A stretch of 64,000 bases of DNA from Symsagittifera roscoffensis (GCF_963678635.1 NC_087068.1:35101436-35165435), one strand, 5' to 3'. Positions 14,401 through 26,850 are shown, counted from the stretch's first letter. Numbers and translations are program-made. Notes: generated by a model not told the origin, from the letters alone.

Positions 14401-15188
14401 GAATGAAAAGCGTGTTTTTTAAATGCTCTAAACCTGCTTTGAATTTACATGTATGGCTTTTTCCCAGCATCTCTCATGGTTGAAACAACAAGTGTAAACT
14501 AATAAAATTTTGAGTAACATTTTACAGGAATCAGGATTGTCAACCTACGGTGAGTCAACCGGAAAAAAACCAATGGTTCAAAAATCATCCATCATAATTT
14601 GCAAATCAATTTCTTGAATTTAATAATACGGTTCTGAGACCTTTTTCTAGCTCGAGTCGATAGTTTTTTTGCCTTTACACTTGCTTTGTCAACTGCATAT
14701 TATCAACAAAAATGATTAGCTTTTACAACAAAAAATTATCACTGAAAATTGACGCTGGATAATAGTTTTTGTTTTAACGAAACTGTTTGTGAGCATCAGT
14801 ATGAAAACTTGAAATGTAGTGGTTTGCCACTTTTTGTATGGGGCTTCGTGCGCTCCAGATGGCTGGAAATATAATTGGTGTTTTTAAGGGCGGCTGGCGG
14901 GGACCAATTTAGCATCTCTCCAGAGCAGGCACTTGAGTGTCATCCGCGACCACCTTGTTACCCTCAAGGTCATCCACGTCATCGGCCTCTTCACATGCAC
15001 AGTCGTCCGACTTCTCGAAGGTGCCGAGATCGAACCACATGTCTATCATGATGCTGTAGGTGAACACTGCCACTACCAGGGACAGTCCATAGCGAATAGG
15101 CACTGCGAAAGCCAACAGCAGGGCAAAGGGAGACACGCGCAGTCCATATGTCCTGTCAACATCAATCAAACTGATTCTTATCCTCAAT
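11433..15188. repeat. 3.8-kb tandem duplication, copy 1
   Basis: Begins tgtgcaacctgtgctgttgg and ends in the sequence just 3' of the exon-like block at 14909-15153. It is nearly colinear with 15189-19041 at an offset of 3756 bp. Copy 1 keeps two stretches, around 13910-14090, that copy 2 has lost, and it lacks the insertion found at 17667 in copy 2. Apart from the exon-like block at its right end I see no credible gene in it; open frames on either strand differ between the copies by frameshifts. Confidence 0.88.
14909..15153 (-). CDS. Duplicated terminal exon (copy 1) of a multi-pass membrane protein gene
   Basis: Read on the minus strand this GC-richer block follows a good acceptor (pyrimidine-rich run ending GTTGACAG|G). 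It encodes about 81 residues and ends at a TAA. It contains a long hydrophobic segment (FALLLAFAVPIRYGLSLVV, then further aliphatic residues to IMIDMWF), then an acidic tail (DDCACEEADDVDDLEGN) ending LERC. It is the tandem copy of 18762-19005 and stays open, with two amino-acid differences: Gly to Arg inside the hydrophobic segment and Gln to Glu after it. It lies farther from the upstream exons than the other copy, so it would be an alternative last exon or a dead duplicate. The protein family is not recognised. That it is an exon is inferred from composition, splice signal and conservation. Confidence 0.5.
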
Positions 15189-17666
15189 TGTGCAACCTGT
15201 GCTGTTGGAGGTGTGCCTTTCCCCGGGATGGCACAGCCGAATCTCCGGAAGCTTGCTATAAATGTAGGTAAAGGCTTAAATACCAAATTTGAAGTGAAAA
15301 GAAGAATTAGAAGGCTCCAGAACTTTGAATTTACTGAGACATACTAGAAACGGCCATTTTGACAATTACAATGTGTCAAACACACAACAGCCGATTGCAA
15401 GACAAAAAACGGTCCGAAAAAATGAGAAATCATAGAAGAAAAGCGAAGTCTCTTATCGTGACAGGAGGACATGATAAGATGCCTACTAGAATAAGACAGT
15501 GTGAACGGAAGGTCCAGTGGACATTCGGGACAGCTTCGGACCCTCCCAAGTAAAAGCACTTGGGAGATAACAAGGTTATTTCGGGGAGAGGACGAAGTTG
15601 GAGGCCCGATGCCCAGAGATTCATAGTGAGCAGTTGGAGGCGACGAAAGAGCCAATCCATCTCAAATAAGTCTAGTATTTGACTGTCACTAAAATATATC
15701 TAGTGGTGTTTTCTAGCCGGGTTTTTAGTAACAATGACGTTTCCTGAGGATCCGAGACCCAGCTATGAGGTTATTTTTGCATGTAAACAAAAGCTGATTA
15801 AAAGTTGTTTGGCTGATGGCCTGAAAAAATAATATGAAAGTTAGCCCTTAAACAGACCAGAAAATCAACTGAGTAGGTCAAGACGGTTAAAAACGAGTAG
15901 CATAAGCTAAGTAATGTCAGCTCGTCCTCATTAGGAACTTTTTCTACGCTCTGTCACCGTGTAAATTCTGGGCGAATTATATAAATTATTTGCAGCCCAA
16001 TGTAACAGTTAACTGCCGGATAACTTGTAAAAGTTAGGCCGTTTATCGTCGTAGTTCCCAAGGACTGTACTGAACAATTTGGTGTGATCTTAGCCGTCTT
16101 TGACGTCTCTAGGTAACCATACTCAAACCTGATCATTAACTATTTTTGGATAGCCTTCACCGACCATTCTGATTGTTTCGCGTTTTTGGATGGATCATCA
16201 ATGCGTCAACTACCTCCGTTCCGTTATGCCTGAGACATTCTTTGTGCTAGGCAAATCTGCAATCTGGCTAATAATAAACAAGAGCGACAAACCGAAAAAC
16301 CAAAACCGTTTTACCAATGATGTCCAAATTTCCAAAAGATTGGTCGGTTTACCGCCGGGCGCCGTTTCGGGAAAAAGGAGCTGAATTTTTGGACCGTGCC
16401 ACTCAACTGTTTTTCGATCTTCTAAGAAATGGTGGGATTTCTTTGTAATTGATAAACAATTTTGTTCCAAGTCACATTGAATTACTTCATTCATTATCAC
16501 AAGGTCAATAATACTTAAGGATCTGCTTTACTCGTTCTCGGTTTCAATGATACCTTGGAAGAAAGCAGAGGAATGAATCCTGAACTCAAAAACAAGGCTT
16601 CACAGCGATTAATTTGTGGTTTTGAGTCGTCCGTTTTCGCTCCACATACTATGTGCTATCTTATTATTTTTAGATTTTTGGCGATTGAATGGCCAGCAAT
16701 GAAATGATAAATTACAAAAGTTTTACGGGAAACTTTTTGAATGGAGTTCAAGCCTGCCAGTGTTAGGATAGTTCGCGATCCATCGCGGCTACTCTGACTT
16801 TCCAGTAAAAAAAAGTTGAACTGCACACTTTTCGGTGATCGCAAATTGCATATATTCTGTTTTCTTGCTCTTCTTTGCGCTTCAAAAACTCACTAAAATC
16901 AAAATGAATTTTTGGCTTCGATTTTTGGATTTTTCCTACTGGTCTGAAGGATGACACCGCGATTTACCTGACACTGAAAATTTCTAAATTGTCCTAGTGG
17001 AGGGAAGGAAACACGGACCTTCGTTAGTTGAACATGTCAAACAAATAACCTGCAAATGTTGCCAAGCGCTAGATTTTGCAAACTTTTAGGATTTGACGTC
17101 AAGATGATCAATTTTTGTCTGGATTGATGTCAACTGCGATGATATACGAGTTAATAAACAAGTTTGACAAAACTAGAAGAAACCCAATCGAAGTTTAAAA
17201 AAGAGTAATGAACGCAATTTACATTAATACATTGACTACTGAAAAAATTTCAATTTTCGAATTTCAAAAAATAAAATAGGTCCTTTTCACGCTTTTTGAA
17301 TTTCTAGAACAATTTATGAATGGCGCTTTTTTGATAAGGTGAACCCAACTAGCGAAAACTGGATCAGTAGTTTTTATTCAGCTGGAAATCTAAAAACTAA
17401 ATTTCTTTTTCGAAACTGGAAATAATCATTCACGTTTTTTGCGCAATTTCCACTTTTTTATTTGTAGAGAGCTTTTAACGTCATTTTCAGCAGATGTTTT
17501 TCAATTCAACTCAAAAAGTGCATAAGTACCTAAATGTATAATACCTAAATGTGTGCTTTCATAAATGTATCAAAATTGATGAATGCACATCGGTAGTTAT
17601 TAGAGACTTTTAAAAATTTTCCTGAAAAAAAAAACAAAAAATTAGCAGACCTATATAAGAGTCTTC

Positions 17667-17867
17667 GGCTCTTTTTCCTTCCCCCCCCCCCCCCACCTGA
17701 CACGAGCTTCAATATATTAGTGTAACGAGTGGTTTTACGAGGTTGAGTATGAAGACCAATTATGTTTGTCGTGGCCTTATTAGTCTGTATGTAAATAACA
17801 ATTGGACAATGTGGTCAACAAATTTACGTGTAAAAATTTGCAGGTGGGGGGAAAAGGAAAAAGAGCC
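17667..17867. mobile_element. hAT-type miniature element, family 3, inserted in copy 2
   Basis: Terminal inverted repeats ggctctttttcc and ggaaaaagagcc. Next to them are a C-rich run on the left and a G-rich run on the right. It is flanked by a perfect 8-bp target duplication, gagtcttc, at 17659-17666 and 17868-17875. The unoccupied site survives in duplication copy 1 at 13864-13871 with a single gagtcttc. At 201 bp it has no coding capacity. The 8-bp duplication is the hAT superfamily signature. Confidence 0.92.
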
Positions 17868-18761
17868 GAGTCTTCATTAGGTTCGTTTACTTATTAGAAA
17901 AAGTTTTTACTCTGCTCGATTATATTTTCTGCACAACAAAGCCGTCTTCTTCATATATTGAATGTTTTCAACAAATTTTACAAAAAATGTGATTTTCCAT
18001 ATAATCTAAACGATCAATTCTTATCAGCTAGCTCATGACTGTACTCTATGACTCTATATTATTTTTCTCATGCTATTTTGTTGTTTTTTAATATATTGTT
18101 ATGAAACTTGCGCGACCTCGCTTGAAAAAATACTCGAAACAACTATTAAATTTTATGTATTCGTTTTCCCTGGTTAGTTCCTTGGTATCAAATTGAAAAC
18201 TACAAAACGTACATAGCAGAGAGAGCATCCATAATATGAACGGGAGGTTTTATGAATGAAAAGCATGTTTTTTAAATGCTCTAAATCTGCTTTGAATTTA
18301 CATGTATGGCTTTTTCCCAGCATCTCTCATGGTTGAAACAACAAGTGTAAACTAATAAAGTTTTGAGTAACATTTTACAGGAATCAGGATTGTCAACCTA
18401 TGGTGAGTCAACCGGAAAAAAACCAATGGTTCAAAAATCATCCATCATAATTTGCAAATCAATGTCTTGAATTTAATAATACGGTTCTGAGACCTTTTTC
18501 TAGCTCGAGTCGATAGTTTTTTTGCCTTTACACTTGCTGTGTCAACTGCATATTATCAACAAAAATGATTAGCTTTTACAACAAAAAATTATCATTGAAA
18601 GTTGACGCTGGATAATAGTTTTTGTTTTAACGAAACTGTTTGTGAGCATCAGTAAGAAAACTTGAAATGTAGTGGTTTGCCAATTTTTGTATGGGGCTTC
18701 GTGCGCTCCAGATGACTGGAAATATAATTGGTGTTTTTAAGGGCGGCTGGCGGGGACCAAT

Positions 18762-19005
18762 TTAGCACCTCTCCAGAGCAGGCACTTGAGTGTCATCCGC
18801 GACCACCTTGTTACCCTCAAGGTCATCCACGTCATCAGCTTCTTCACATGCACAGTCGTCCGACTTCTGGAAGGTGCCGAGATCGAACCACATGTCTATC
18901 ATGATGCTGTAGGTGAACACTGCCACTACCAGGGACAGTCCATAGCCAATGGGCACTGCGAAAGCCAACAGCAGGGCAAAGGGAGACACGCGCAGTCCAT
19001 ATGTC
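18762..19005 (-). CDS. Terminal exon (copy 2) of a multi-pass membrane protein gene
   Basis: Minus-strand block after the acceptor TTGATGTTGACAG|G, open to a TAA at 18762-18764 and encoding about 81 residues. A hydrophobic stretch (FALLLAFAVPIGYGLSLVV continuing to YSIMIDMWF) suggests one or two membrane passes, followed by a strongly acidic C-terminal tail ending VPALERC. The exon starts in phase 2, which matches the phase-2 donor of the block at 27950-28192; joining them makes a Leu codon. It is the copy nearer to the upstream exons. The long intron to the next exon holds a LINE, a giant (CAA)n tract and several miniature elements. I do not recognise the protein, and expression is not shown by sequence alone. 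Confidence 0.58.
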
Positions 19006-19905
19006 CTGTCAACATCAATAAAACTGATTCTTATCCTCAATTTAGCTTCAATATTATCAAAACTTGTAGCAAACCTTCGCAGTTTGGTGAAGAGGATGCA
19101 AAGCCCTTCATCTCTCTTTTACCTTTTCCTCAACACATGCCCATGCCTGTGAACACACTTATTTACGGGAAAATACTGTGAAGTGTAGAACCCTATGCAA
19201 CGACAGCAGTATAGACCCGGCTGGAACCAACAGAAGGGGATTGTGGAATCCAGCTCGTTCAGTGTGCGGGTGAGCAAACGAAAGTGGCTGACATTTTCGA
19301 GAGTTTACATTCCGCCAAACAGAGACATGGGTGAAGAAGACATAGTCCTCAGTCAGCTACCGACATGAGCAAACTGCTTCACTGGAGGTGACTTCAATGG
19401 GCACTCGATGATGAGCAATGATGAGCAATGTCTCATGGACGGATGGGGAAGATCTTGGATCGGACGACCTCCCGATTATCATAGACATCGAGAGCAAGGT
19501 CAGTTTCACGAAGACACAGAACGCCAGCGCGAAGTGGAGCAGCAAAGGCGTCGATTGGGGAAAATTGAGCGAGGAAATGGAGAAGAGGACAAGTGACTTC
19601 TACCCTTCGGCCGGCCTCGGTGAGACACTCAGGGACGCAGCCCGGGAGACGGTTGGCAGAATGAAACCCAAGAAGGCCAAGCGAGCCCCCTTGAACCCTG
19701 AGATCAGGGCCCTCGTCTAGAGGAGGAACAGACTTCGCCGTCAAGTGAGCACGAGAAGAGATGAGGGGCTAGAAGCCACTAGACAAGTGAAGGACGCCTT
19801 CTGTCTGCAAAGAGAAAAGGAAGGGATGGAGTACCTGGAAGCTAGTCCAGAACCGCGACTGCAGCAGAATGTGAAGCATGGTCGGCTCGCTGAGTGCCCG
19901 GGTCG

Positions 19906-20612
19906 AGAACCCGCTCAAAAACCGCTCAAGATTTGACCGGTTTGAGCGGTTTTCCAGCAAGATTTGAACGGTTTGAGCGGTTTGGGCGGTTTGGGCGTTT
20001 TTTTTGGAAAAACCGCTCAAACCGCTCAAATCTTGCTTGAAAAACCGCTCAAAAACCGCTCATTTCTTGCGGTGATTTTTGAACGGTTTTTCAAGCAAGA
20101 TTTGAGCGGTTTTTGAGCGGTTTTTCAGCGGTCTTCCCGGGTCGAGGTCCCAGACTCATGTCCATACTTTGGAGACGGCGCGTCTTTGCAGACCGAAGCG
20201 GAGACGGTGCGACCAAGATTATAAAGTATCAGTATACGTATCACTGTCACAGGAATTTCAAAAGCATGAATTAGAGTATTCAGTATTCATTGTGGTGCGT
20301 AATTTATATTGGCTTCGCTGCGCGACAAAATTTTCAGGGCGGCATGGGCTAACGGATAAGGCGTCTGACTACGATTGAGAAGATTGGGGGTTCGAATCCC
20401 TCTGTGGTCGACTTTTTATTATTAAATCTTGCGCGGTTTTTTTGGATAAACCGCTCAAAACCGTTCAAATCTTGCGCGGTTTTTGAGCGGTTTTTTTAGA
20501 TAAACCGTTCAAAAACCGCTCAAACCGCTCATTTTGAAGCAAGATTTTGAGCGTAATTGTCTAAAAAAACCGCTCAAACCGCTCAAATCTTGCTTCAAAT
20601 TAGGTGAAAAAT
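19906..20612. mobile_element. Self-complementary 'accgctcaaa' element inserted in the LINE
   Basis: Two blocks, about 19906-20140 and 20428-20605, are built from the decamer accgctcaaa and its reverse complement tttgagcggt, often extended to a gcaagattt motif. They alternate so that each block can fold on itself and on the other. Between them is about 285 bp of different sequence with an Arg-tRNA-like gene. LINE coding resumes directly after the element, so it is an insertion. The LINE-derived motif cgggtcgag occurs at the left edge (19899), again at about 20137, and as cgactcggg at the right edge. I see no open frame and do not recognise the element class. Confidence 0.7.
20338..20410 (+). 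tRNA. tRNA-Arg(ACG)-like gene, probably degenerate
   Basis: The sequence follows the eukaryotic Arg tRNA pattern: GGATAAGGCGTCTGACTACG in the D/anticodon region, loop CTACGAT with anticodon ACG, a perfect box B (GGTTCGAATCC), and a T-rich stretch just 3' as a possible Pol III stop. The acceptor, D and anticodon stems each contain one G:G mismatch and box A is imperfect, so it may be a pseudogene or part of the element that carries it. It is embedded in the foldback insertion, not in free host DNA. Confidence 0.62.
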
Positions 20613-23003
20613 CTCGACTCGGGTGGCAGGCCTGATGCTACCCCGGTACAGGAAGCGATGAACCACAAAGGGAAAACCATCACGTCTAAAATGAAGGAAG
20701 CTGATATCTTCTAGGCGCACAACTGTGGGATCAACAGACTCGAGTTCATCAAGGAGGAACGGAACATGAGCCGCGAAGTGAAGAACTGCCACTGTGCCCC
20801 ATGGGTCGATGACGAGAGCACCAGATACTTCAACGTGGAAGAAATGAAAGCGGCTATCAAACACATGAAAACGATACGAGCAGCAGGTCCAGATGACATC
20901 CCCTCACCTTCTTGAAAGTGCTGGGCCAGGAGGCAAGACAAGAGTTAATGCATATGATCAACATGTCCTCCAGCACGGGGATAGCCCTCAGGAATTTCAA
21001 AACGCGACGATCATCCCGCTCCTAAAGGTATGCAATTCGAGCTGCAAAGTGGACTCCTTCAGGCCGGTTAGCCTCACTTCATGTGTGGTTAAGACGTTAG
21101 AGTGAATGATAGCCGGCAGACTGAGCTACCTGGCAGAGACCAAAGGTTGGCTTATTGACAGTCAAGCAGCCTTCCGAAGAAGCAGGAGCTGCAAAGACCA
21201 AGTAATCCGCATAACCCTGTCAGTAAGTGACGGGTTTCAGAAGAAGCCAGAGCAAACAGTGATGGTGCTGGTGGAGTTCTCGCGTGCCTATGACAGAGTT
21301 TGGAGACAGGAGCTTTATGGGAAGATGATGGAGAAAGATGTCCTTCGTAGGTTCCTTCGGTGGATTGCTGGCTTCCTAAGAAACAGACAAGAAAGAAAGC
21401 ACTACGCGAGCTCGACCGGCAACTACATGAAAATCCGCCAAGGAATGTCGCAGGGCTCCTTTGTTTCCCCCCTGCTGTTCCTGTTCTTCATCGCCCCGCT
21501 TAACGACGTCATCCCCGCTGATGTCTGGAGAGCCCTGTTCGCAGATGACGCTTCAATCTGGGTTTCTCATAACTCCTGTAGGTGGCTAACTGAAAAGCGC
21601 AAGGGGCAGTGCAGAGCATAGCTGACTGTGCACGTAAGAAGATGATCATCAACACCGAGAAGAACAAGAACAAATCTACTTTTTGCTGCGGGTTCAGGCG
21701 ACGCCAAGTGGATGCCCAGGACCACTCTGGATGGGAATAAGGTTGAGTACAATCCGAATCCGAAGTTCCTAGGAGTCTCCCTCAACAGAACCCTCTCCTT
21801 TCAGCAGCACGTAGACAACGTTTACAAGACCGTCCTAGGGGCCTTTGACTTTGGCTGGAAAACTGAGCATTTCCGGAAAGTTTTCTTGGCCATGCAGAAG
21901 GGCGTTCTGAACTACGCTGCGCCGGGTTGGCAAGAACAAGGCGCTTAGAAGAGTAACTGGGCAAGCCTGCTCCACCCATGTGGAAGCAGTCAGACTGGAG
22001 GCGAACGTCCCCAGCTATCACACCACCAGCAGAAAGCTCACTTGGGTGAAGGGTGAAGGGGAAACGAGCGCACACCAACCACCCGAGAGACGTAGCCAGC
22101 AGACCTGGCCCCCCTCAAAAACTCACGAGAAGCAACTGGAGAAAGCTGGCGAGACGCGTGGGCCAGCAGCTTCCTGCCGAAGTGGAGAACAAAGAGGGCC
22201 CAGGCAAGTGCAACCAACCTGGAAAGAACGCAACGACAACTGGGAGACGCGCACTTAGCTCGACGGCGGGAACAGAACCGAGAAAGGAGCGGAGAGAGCA
22301 TTGAAGCTCATCACAGACTATGGGGCGGACGTCCTAATCTACACCGATGGATCAGCTGACGCAGCCACCAGCAAGGGAGGAGTAGTAGTTGTCGTCACTA
22401 GAGGCGATCCAGAGAAACCGACAGTGGTGACTGAGATGAAGATCAAAGACAGGGAGCTGACGTCGCCCTACGAGCAAGTAAGAGAGAAGCGATGCTGAGC
22501 GCGACAGTGTGGATCAGAGACGCGGAGCCTGATGTCCGGAAGGTACTGATTTGCACAGATAGCCAATCCCTGGTGCAGTCCCTAAACAACAAATCTACTG
22601 ATACAAATGAGCACAGAAATATTCTTGAAAATGCCTCAGTGAAGACAATTATTTAATGGATACCAAGTCACGTGACAAACCCGGGAACGAGATTGCCGAC
22701 ACCCTTGCTAAAGAAGCTACTGATAGTGAAGACCCGCCACAACCGGTGTCTCTAGCAGCGGCAAGGGCTTGCACCAAGGGAACCATCACGGACGATGCAC
22801 CCTACCACCCAAAGAGTGGCCGCTGTCTGTAGCAAACTCTCGCGGAAGAAGGATGAAGAAGTCATTTAATCACGAAAAGATGCGATTACCCTAGTTCGGT
22901 TGAAGTCCGGTCACCATGCAGCGCTTAAAGCATACAAAAACCTGACCCTCAATTGACCCTATGAACAGAGGATGTGATGAAGATAGAGATAGAGATAATG
23001 TAG

Positions 23004-23936
<933 letters not shown>

Positions 23937-24443
23937 GGCAGCAGTACATATTACTCTTTTCCATCTTAACCTCTGCCAAATTGTTCTATGCTATTTTAAC
24001 TTACTTCCTTACCTGTCTCATGCAATTTCACTATATTTTTAAACCTTCTACACATTCTACCCTATCCTACACATTTACCGTAAGCAATTTTCTTCACAGG
24101 ATGATTAAAATTGGTGATTTTCTCCAATTTTGTAATTTCGTCAACTAGACCAGTAGCGGATTTAGGAAGGATGTGGGGGACGCTCCTCTTCCTGAGGGTT
24201 CGACCCCCTGACTACTTGGACCTTCCCCTTTTTAGTTATTTTTAAGATCTCCATTTTATACAATATATACTAACTTTAAGGAGAGAGCGCGCGCCGAAAA
24301 AAACTGCAATATACTGGTCAATTATTCCAAAAAGTGCCAAAAAAGCCAAAGAAGGCAAACGAGCTAGTCAAAAGCAGGTCTCAATAGTGATTTGGAGAAT
24401 TAGTGAATGCGAAATGAATTTCATCGATTTAAAAAAAGAATGA
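23937..24443. other. AT-rich stretch, nothing recognised
   Basis: AT-rich sequence after the microsatellite with a short C/G-rich patch near 24170-24230. No gene or element end could be defined. Confidence 0.35.
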
Positions 24444-24575
24444 ACTAGTAAACCAATTTTTGCAATAGTTCTGACATGCAAAACGCCATGTGAAAAAATT
24501 TCAGCGTGCACTAGTAAACCAATTTTTACAATAGTTCTGACATGCAAAACGCCATTTGAAAAAGTTTTGATCAGC
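24444..24575. repeat. Two tandem copies of a 66-bp unit
   Basis: Actagtaaaccaatttttgc starts at 24444 and again, with one change, at 24510. Both continue through catgcaaaacgccat into a tgaaaaa run. It is next to a partial right end of a family-2 miniature element (gtaattttacgaggggtgg near 24585). Confidence 0.85.
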
Positions 24576-24801
24576 TTTATTTTGTAATTTTACGAGGGGT
24601 GGACAACTGGAAAAAAAAAACATTTTGAAAATCAGCGCCTGTAACAGATAAGTTTTGAGGTTATTTGCTTTTAAATGCCCGTTAAACTTCAAACCTTTTT
24701 TTGTTGAAATTAAAATTACCGAATCAAATCTCATTATATCAAATTGTTTTCCTTTAGTTGGCTCAAAAATTTTTAGCTTGTTCTATGTGGGTTTAGCAGC
24801 C

Positions 24802-25025
24802 TGCTCTTTTCCTGTCACTTCCTTTGATTTTTTCTGAAACTCATTAAAGGAAAGTCTAGTTGAAATCACTTATTTAAGTATACGTTAAAAACTGCATTAA
24901 AACGTGTCAGCATGAACAGGTGATCAAATTTCCACACATTTATAACATGAAAATTCCGCGTCAACAATTTTTGAGCCGCTTTATTTTGCTTTTTTACGAG
25001 GGGGGTGAGAAACTCGAAAAAAGCT
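24802..25025 (-). mobile_element. hAT-type miniature element, family 2 (reverse orientation)
   Basis: Ends tgctcttttcctgtc and gaaaaaagct resemble the ggctcttttcc/ggaaaagagcc termini. Flanks tagcagcc (24794-24801) and tagcggct (25026-25033) agree at 6 of 8 positions, as a decayed target duplication would. The interior is the reverse complement of the family-2 body seen at 27422-27630. Confidence 0.7.
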
Positions 25026-25514
25026 TAGCGGCTTAAGTCGCGCATTTTTATGAGCAAAAAAAGGATGAAATCTAAATGTTCTGAGAGTAGAATTTTTGAT
25101 GAGCTAAAGAAGGTTGTTATCTAAATGCTGTTTGTTAGAGCGCTCAAGTGTTTAAATGTTATAATAAAAAATCAGCTCAAGGTATGTCTGCTCAGGCAAG
25201 GGTGCTTTGCTATTAAAAAAACCACGATATGAGAATTTCAATAGATCAATTTTTTTTTTAATTTTCGGTAAAGATTTTTTCCACAAATTGTATCGCGTTT
25301 CCTGTCGGTTAGTTTGCCATCCTATATTTCTTTGTATCGCAAGTAGTTCGAAGCATCACTTCGCCTCTGTGTTTTATGCTTGCCTCAATCTTACCTGGTA
25401 GTTATCTCAGTTTTAATGTACAGAGACATCACATGGCAATTTTCAGAATTCGAAGAAAAAACTAAAGTAGGGTTGTATAAAGGGCCTGCTTCAAAAATGG
25501 TTGATTGTTTAATT

Positions 25515-25726
25515 GGATCTTTTCCAGTCACCCCTTTCAAATTCAATTTTGAAAAGTTTTATTGACGTTGTCATAATGCAATGAAATTTGGCGTGGTGAA
25601 CAAATCGACAATTGTGAACAGATTTGTTCTTCATACTTTACAGCGTAGCATCACGCATTTAGCCGTAATAACACGTAAAATAAAAATAAAACTCGGTATT
25701 TTGAAAGGGGGAACTGGAAAAGAGCC
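25515..25726 (+). mobile_element. hAT-type miniature element, family 1
   Basis: Termini ggatcttttccag and ctggaaaagagcc. Flanks are gtttaatt (25507-25514) and gtttaaat (25727-25734), 7 of 8 matching. The interior is almost the same as at 26851-27066 (aatgaaatttggcgtggtga, ttacagcgta, ttagccgtaataacacgta). Confidence 0.85.
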
Positions 25727-26059
25727 GTTTAAATTTTTCCACAATTTTGATTTTCTTTACTTTTGTTTGTGATTCCAATTTTCATGATCATAGGCAACAA
25801 AAAATTTGCGTTTGTATCCGGGGTACAGATTTCGTAGATCCAAAATTAGAAGACACTCCTTTGTCGAAGTTTTCTGTGCCTCCGTAAAAAGCCTTTAGTA
25901 AATTTCATTGCCAAAAAATGAGGTAGTATTAGAATCAGAGGAACTTCTTGAGTTATTAGGGGATCGCTAACCTAAATTTCGAATTTTGACTTGAAACAAT
26001 AATTATGATAAAATGCTTGATGCTACAATGTGAGTAAGACGAAAACCGCTATGATCCGA

Positions 26060-26410
26060 GAGCGACGAAAAAAGGTTTGACCTAAACAAACGAGACTCCA
26101 GGACAAACAACAGCAAAATTTTATTGAAGAAAGCCAGTCTAGAAGTACGGAAACATTTTTACAATTCGAGCAGCAAGAGACTTCAACGCACTGCCAAGTG
26201 AAATCATAAAACAACGGATGATTTCAAAAATAAACTGGACAACTTTGGAGAAAAACTGGAATCAATAAATTCGAAAATAAACTGGACAACTTTGGAGAAA
26301 AACTGGATCAAAAAATTCGAAACGAAGAATTGAAAAGGAATACAGCACCAGCTGATTGAAAGAGACAAAAAATCGCCTATATGATCAGAATGAACTGAAC
26401 TGAACTGAAA
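26060..26410 (+). pseudogene. 3' remnant of a LINE reverse-transcriptase gene
   Basis: With one frameshift the plus strand reads AARDFNALPSEIIKQ near 26170-26215, followed by an FK/IN..LD-like stretch. This is the typical C-terminus of CR1/jockey-like LINE ORF2 proteins, preceded by a basic LLKKASLEVRKHF segment. A 49-bp segment (taaactggacaactttggag) is tandemly doubled at 26231 and 26280. The relic ends in a short repeat of gaact near 26388-26410, resembling the simple-sequence 3' tail of such elements. Everything upstream (RT core, endonuclease) is absent, so this is a 5'-truncated copy. Confidence 0.6.
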
Positions 26411-26850
26411 ACATCTTTTTTAAATCTGTGACCATCATGAACACTTAAAAGGCATTATGACAATGTTCAATTAGTGTTTCAAAATTCGAAACTCAAATGA
26501 GGAGAGATGGAGTAGAAAACAGCCAAAGTCTCTAAACAATACTCTTTCAGATTTTATTCTCCGAGCAAAAACTTTTTTAAATTTCTATTTCATATTAATC
26601 ATTCAAAAAATTTTAAGTTTGATTTCAGCTTGTGAACAAAGATTTTCACTCTGAAATATTAAGTTTCTCTTTATTATCATGAAAAATTTCATAATTCAAA
26701 CACAATTTGTAATAAGATGATATAAAAATTCAGCTTTTTTACAATCCCTATCCTCAAATTTCATCAAACTACGTAAGCTATGCAGAATTAGTCCGTTATA
26801 ATCCGAAAATTTTGATCACCATGAAAAAAATTTTTAATGTATGAAAATGC

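Larger units (their letters stand above)
15189..19041. repeat. 3.8-kb tandem duplication, copy 2
   Basis: Direct repeat of 11433-15188. Relative to copy 1 it carries a 201-bp miniature element at 17667-17867. It has lost roughly 50 bp and 100 bp around 17915-17940. Its right boundary is after tcctcaattt near 19041, where the sequence runs on into intron-like DNA that copy 1 lacks. This suggests copy 2 holds the original right-hand junction. Confidence 0.88.
19190..22960 (+). pseudogene. Non-LTR retrotransposon (LINE) with endonuclease, RT and RNase H, degraded
   Basis: GC-richer than its surroundings. The apurinic-type endonuclease C-terminal part shows GGDFNGHS at 19384-19407. After a foldback insertion the RT domain begins around 20620 (VEEMKAAIKHMKTIRAAGPDD near 20838-20900). 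It continues through 21106-21621 with SQAAFRRSRSCKDQV, an EFSRAYDRVWRQELY block, a QGMSQGSFVSPLLF block and the catalytic FADD at 21538-21549. RNase H follows: IYTDGSA near 22340, CTDSQSL near 22551, and WIPSHV...NEIADTLAKEA at 22656-22715. All expected catalytic acids can be read, but several stops and frameshifts break the frame. The 5' end, including the start of the endonuclease, is missing. RNase H after RT points to the I/R1-like branch of LINEs; the exact clade is undecided. Confidence 0.88.

Noticed and set aside
14933-15271. Plus-strand frames opposite the duplicated exons (also at 18786-19181)
   Set aside because: They are antisense shadows: the minus-strand reading has membrane segments, an acceptor and a conserved stop.
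15189-15275. Cys-rich plus-strand reading (CNLCCWRCAFPRDGTAESPE)
   Set aside because: Copy 1 of the duplication has an extra C that shifts the frame, so it is not conserved as coding.
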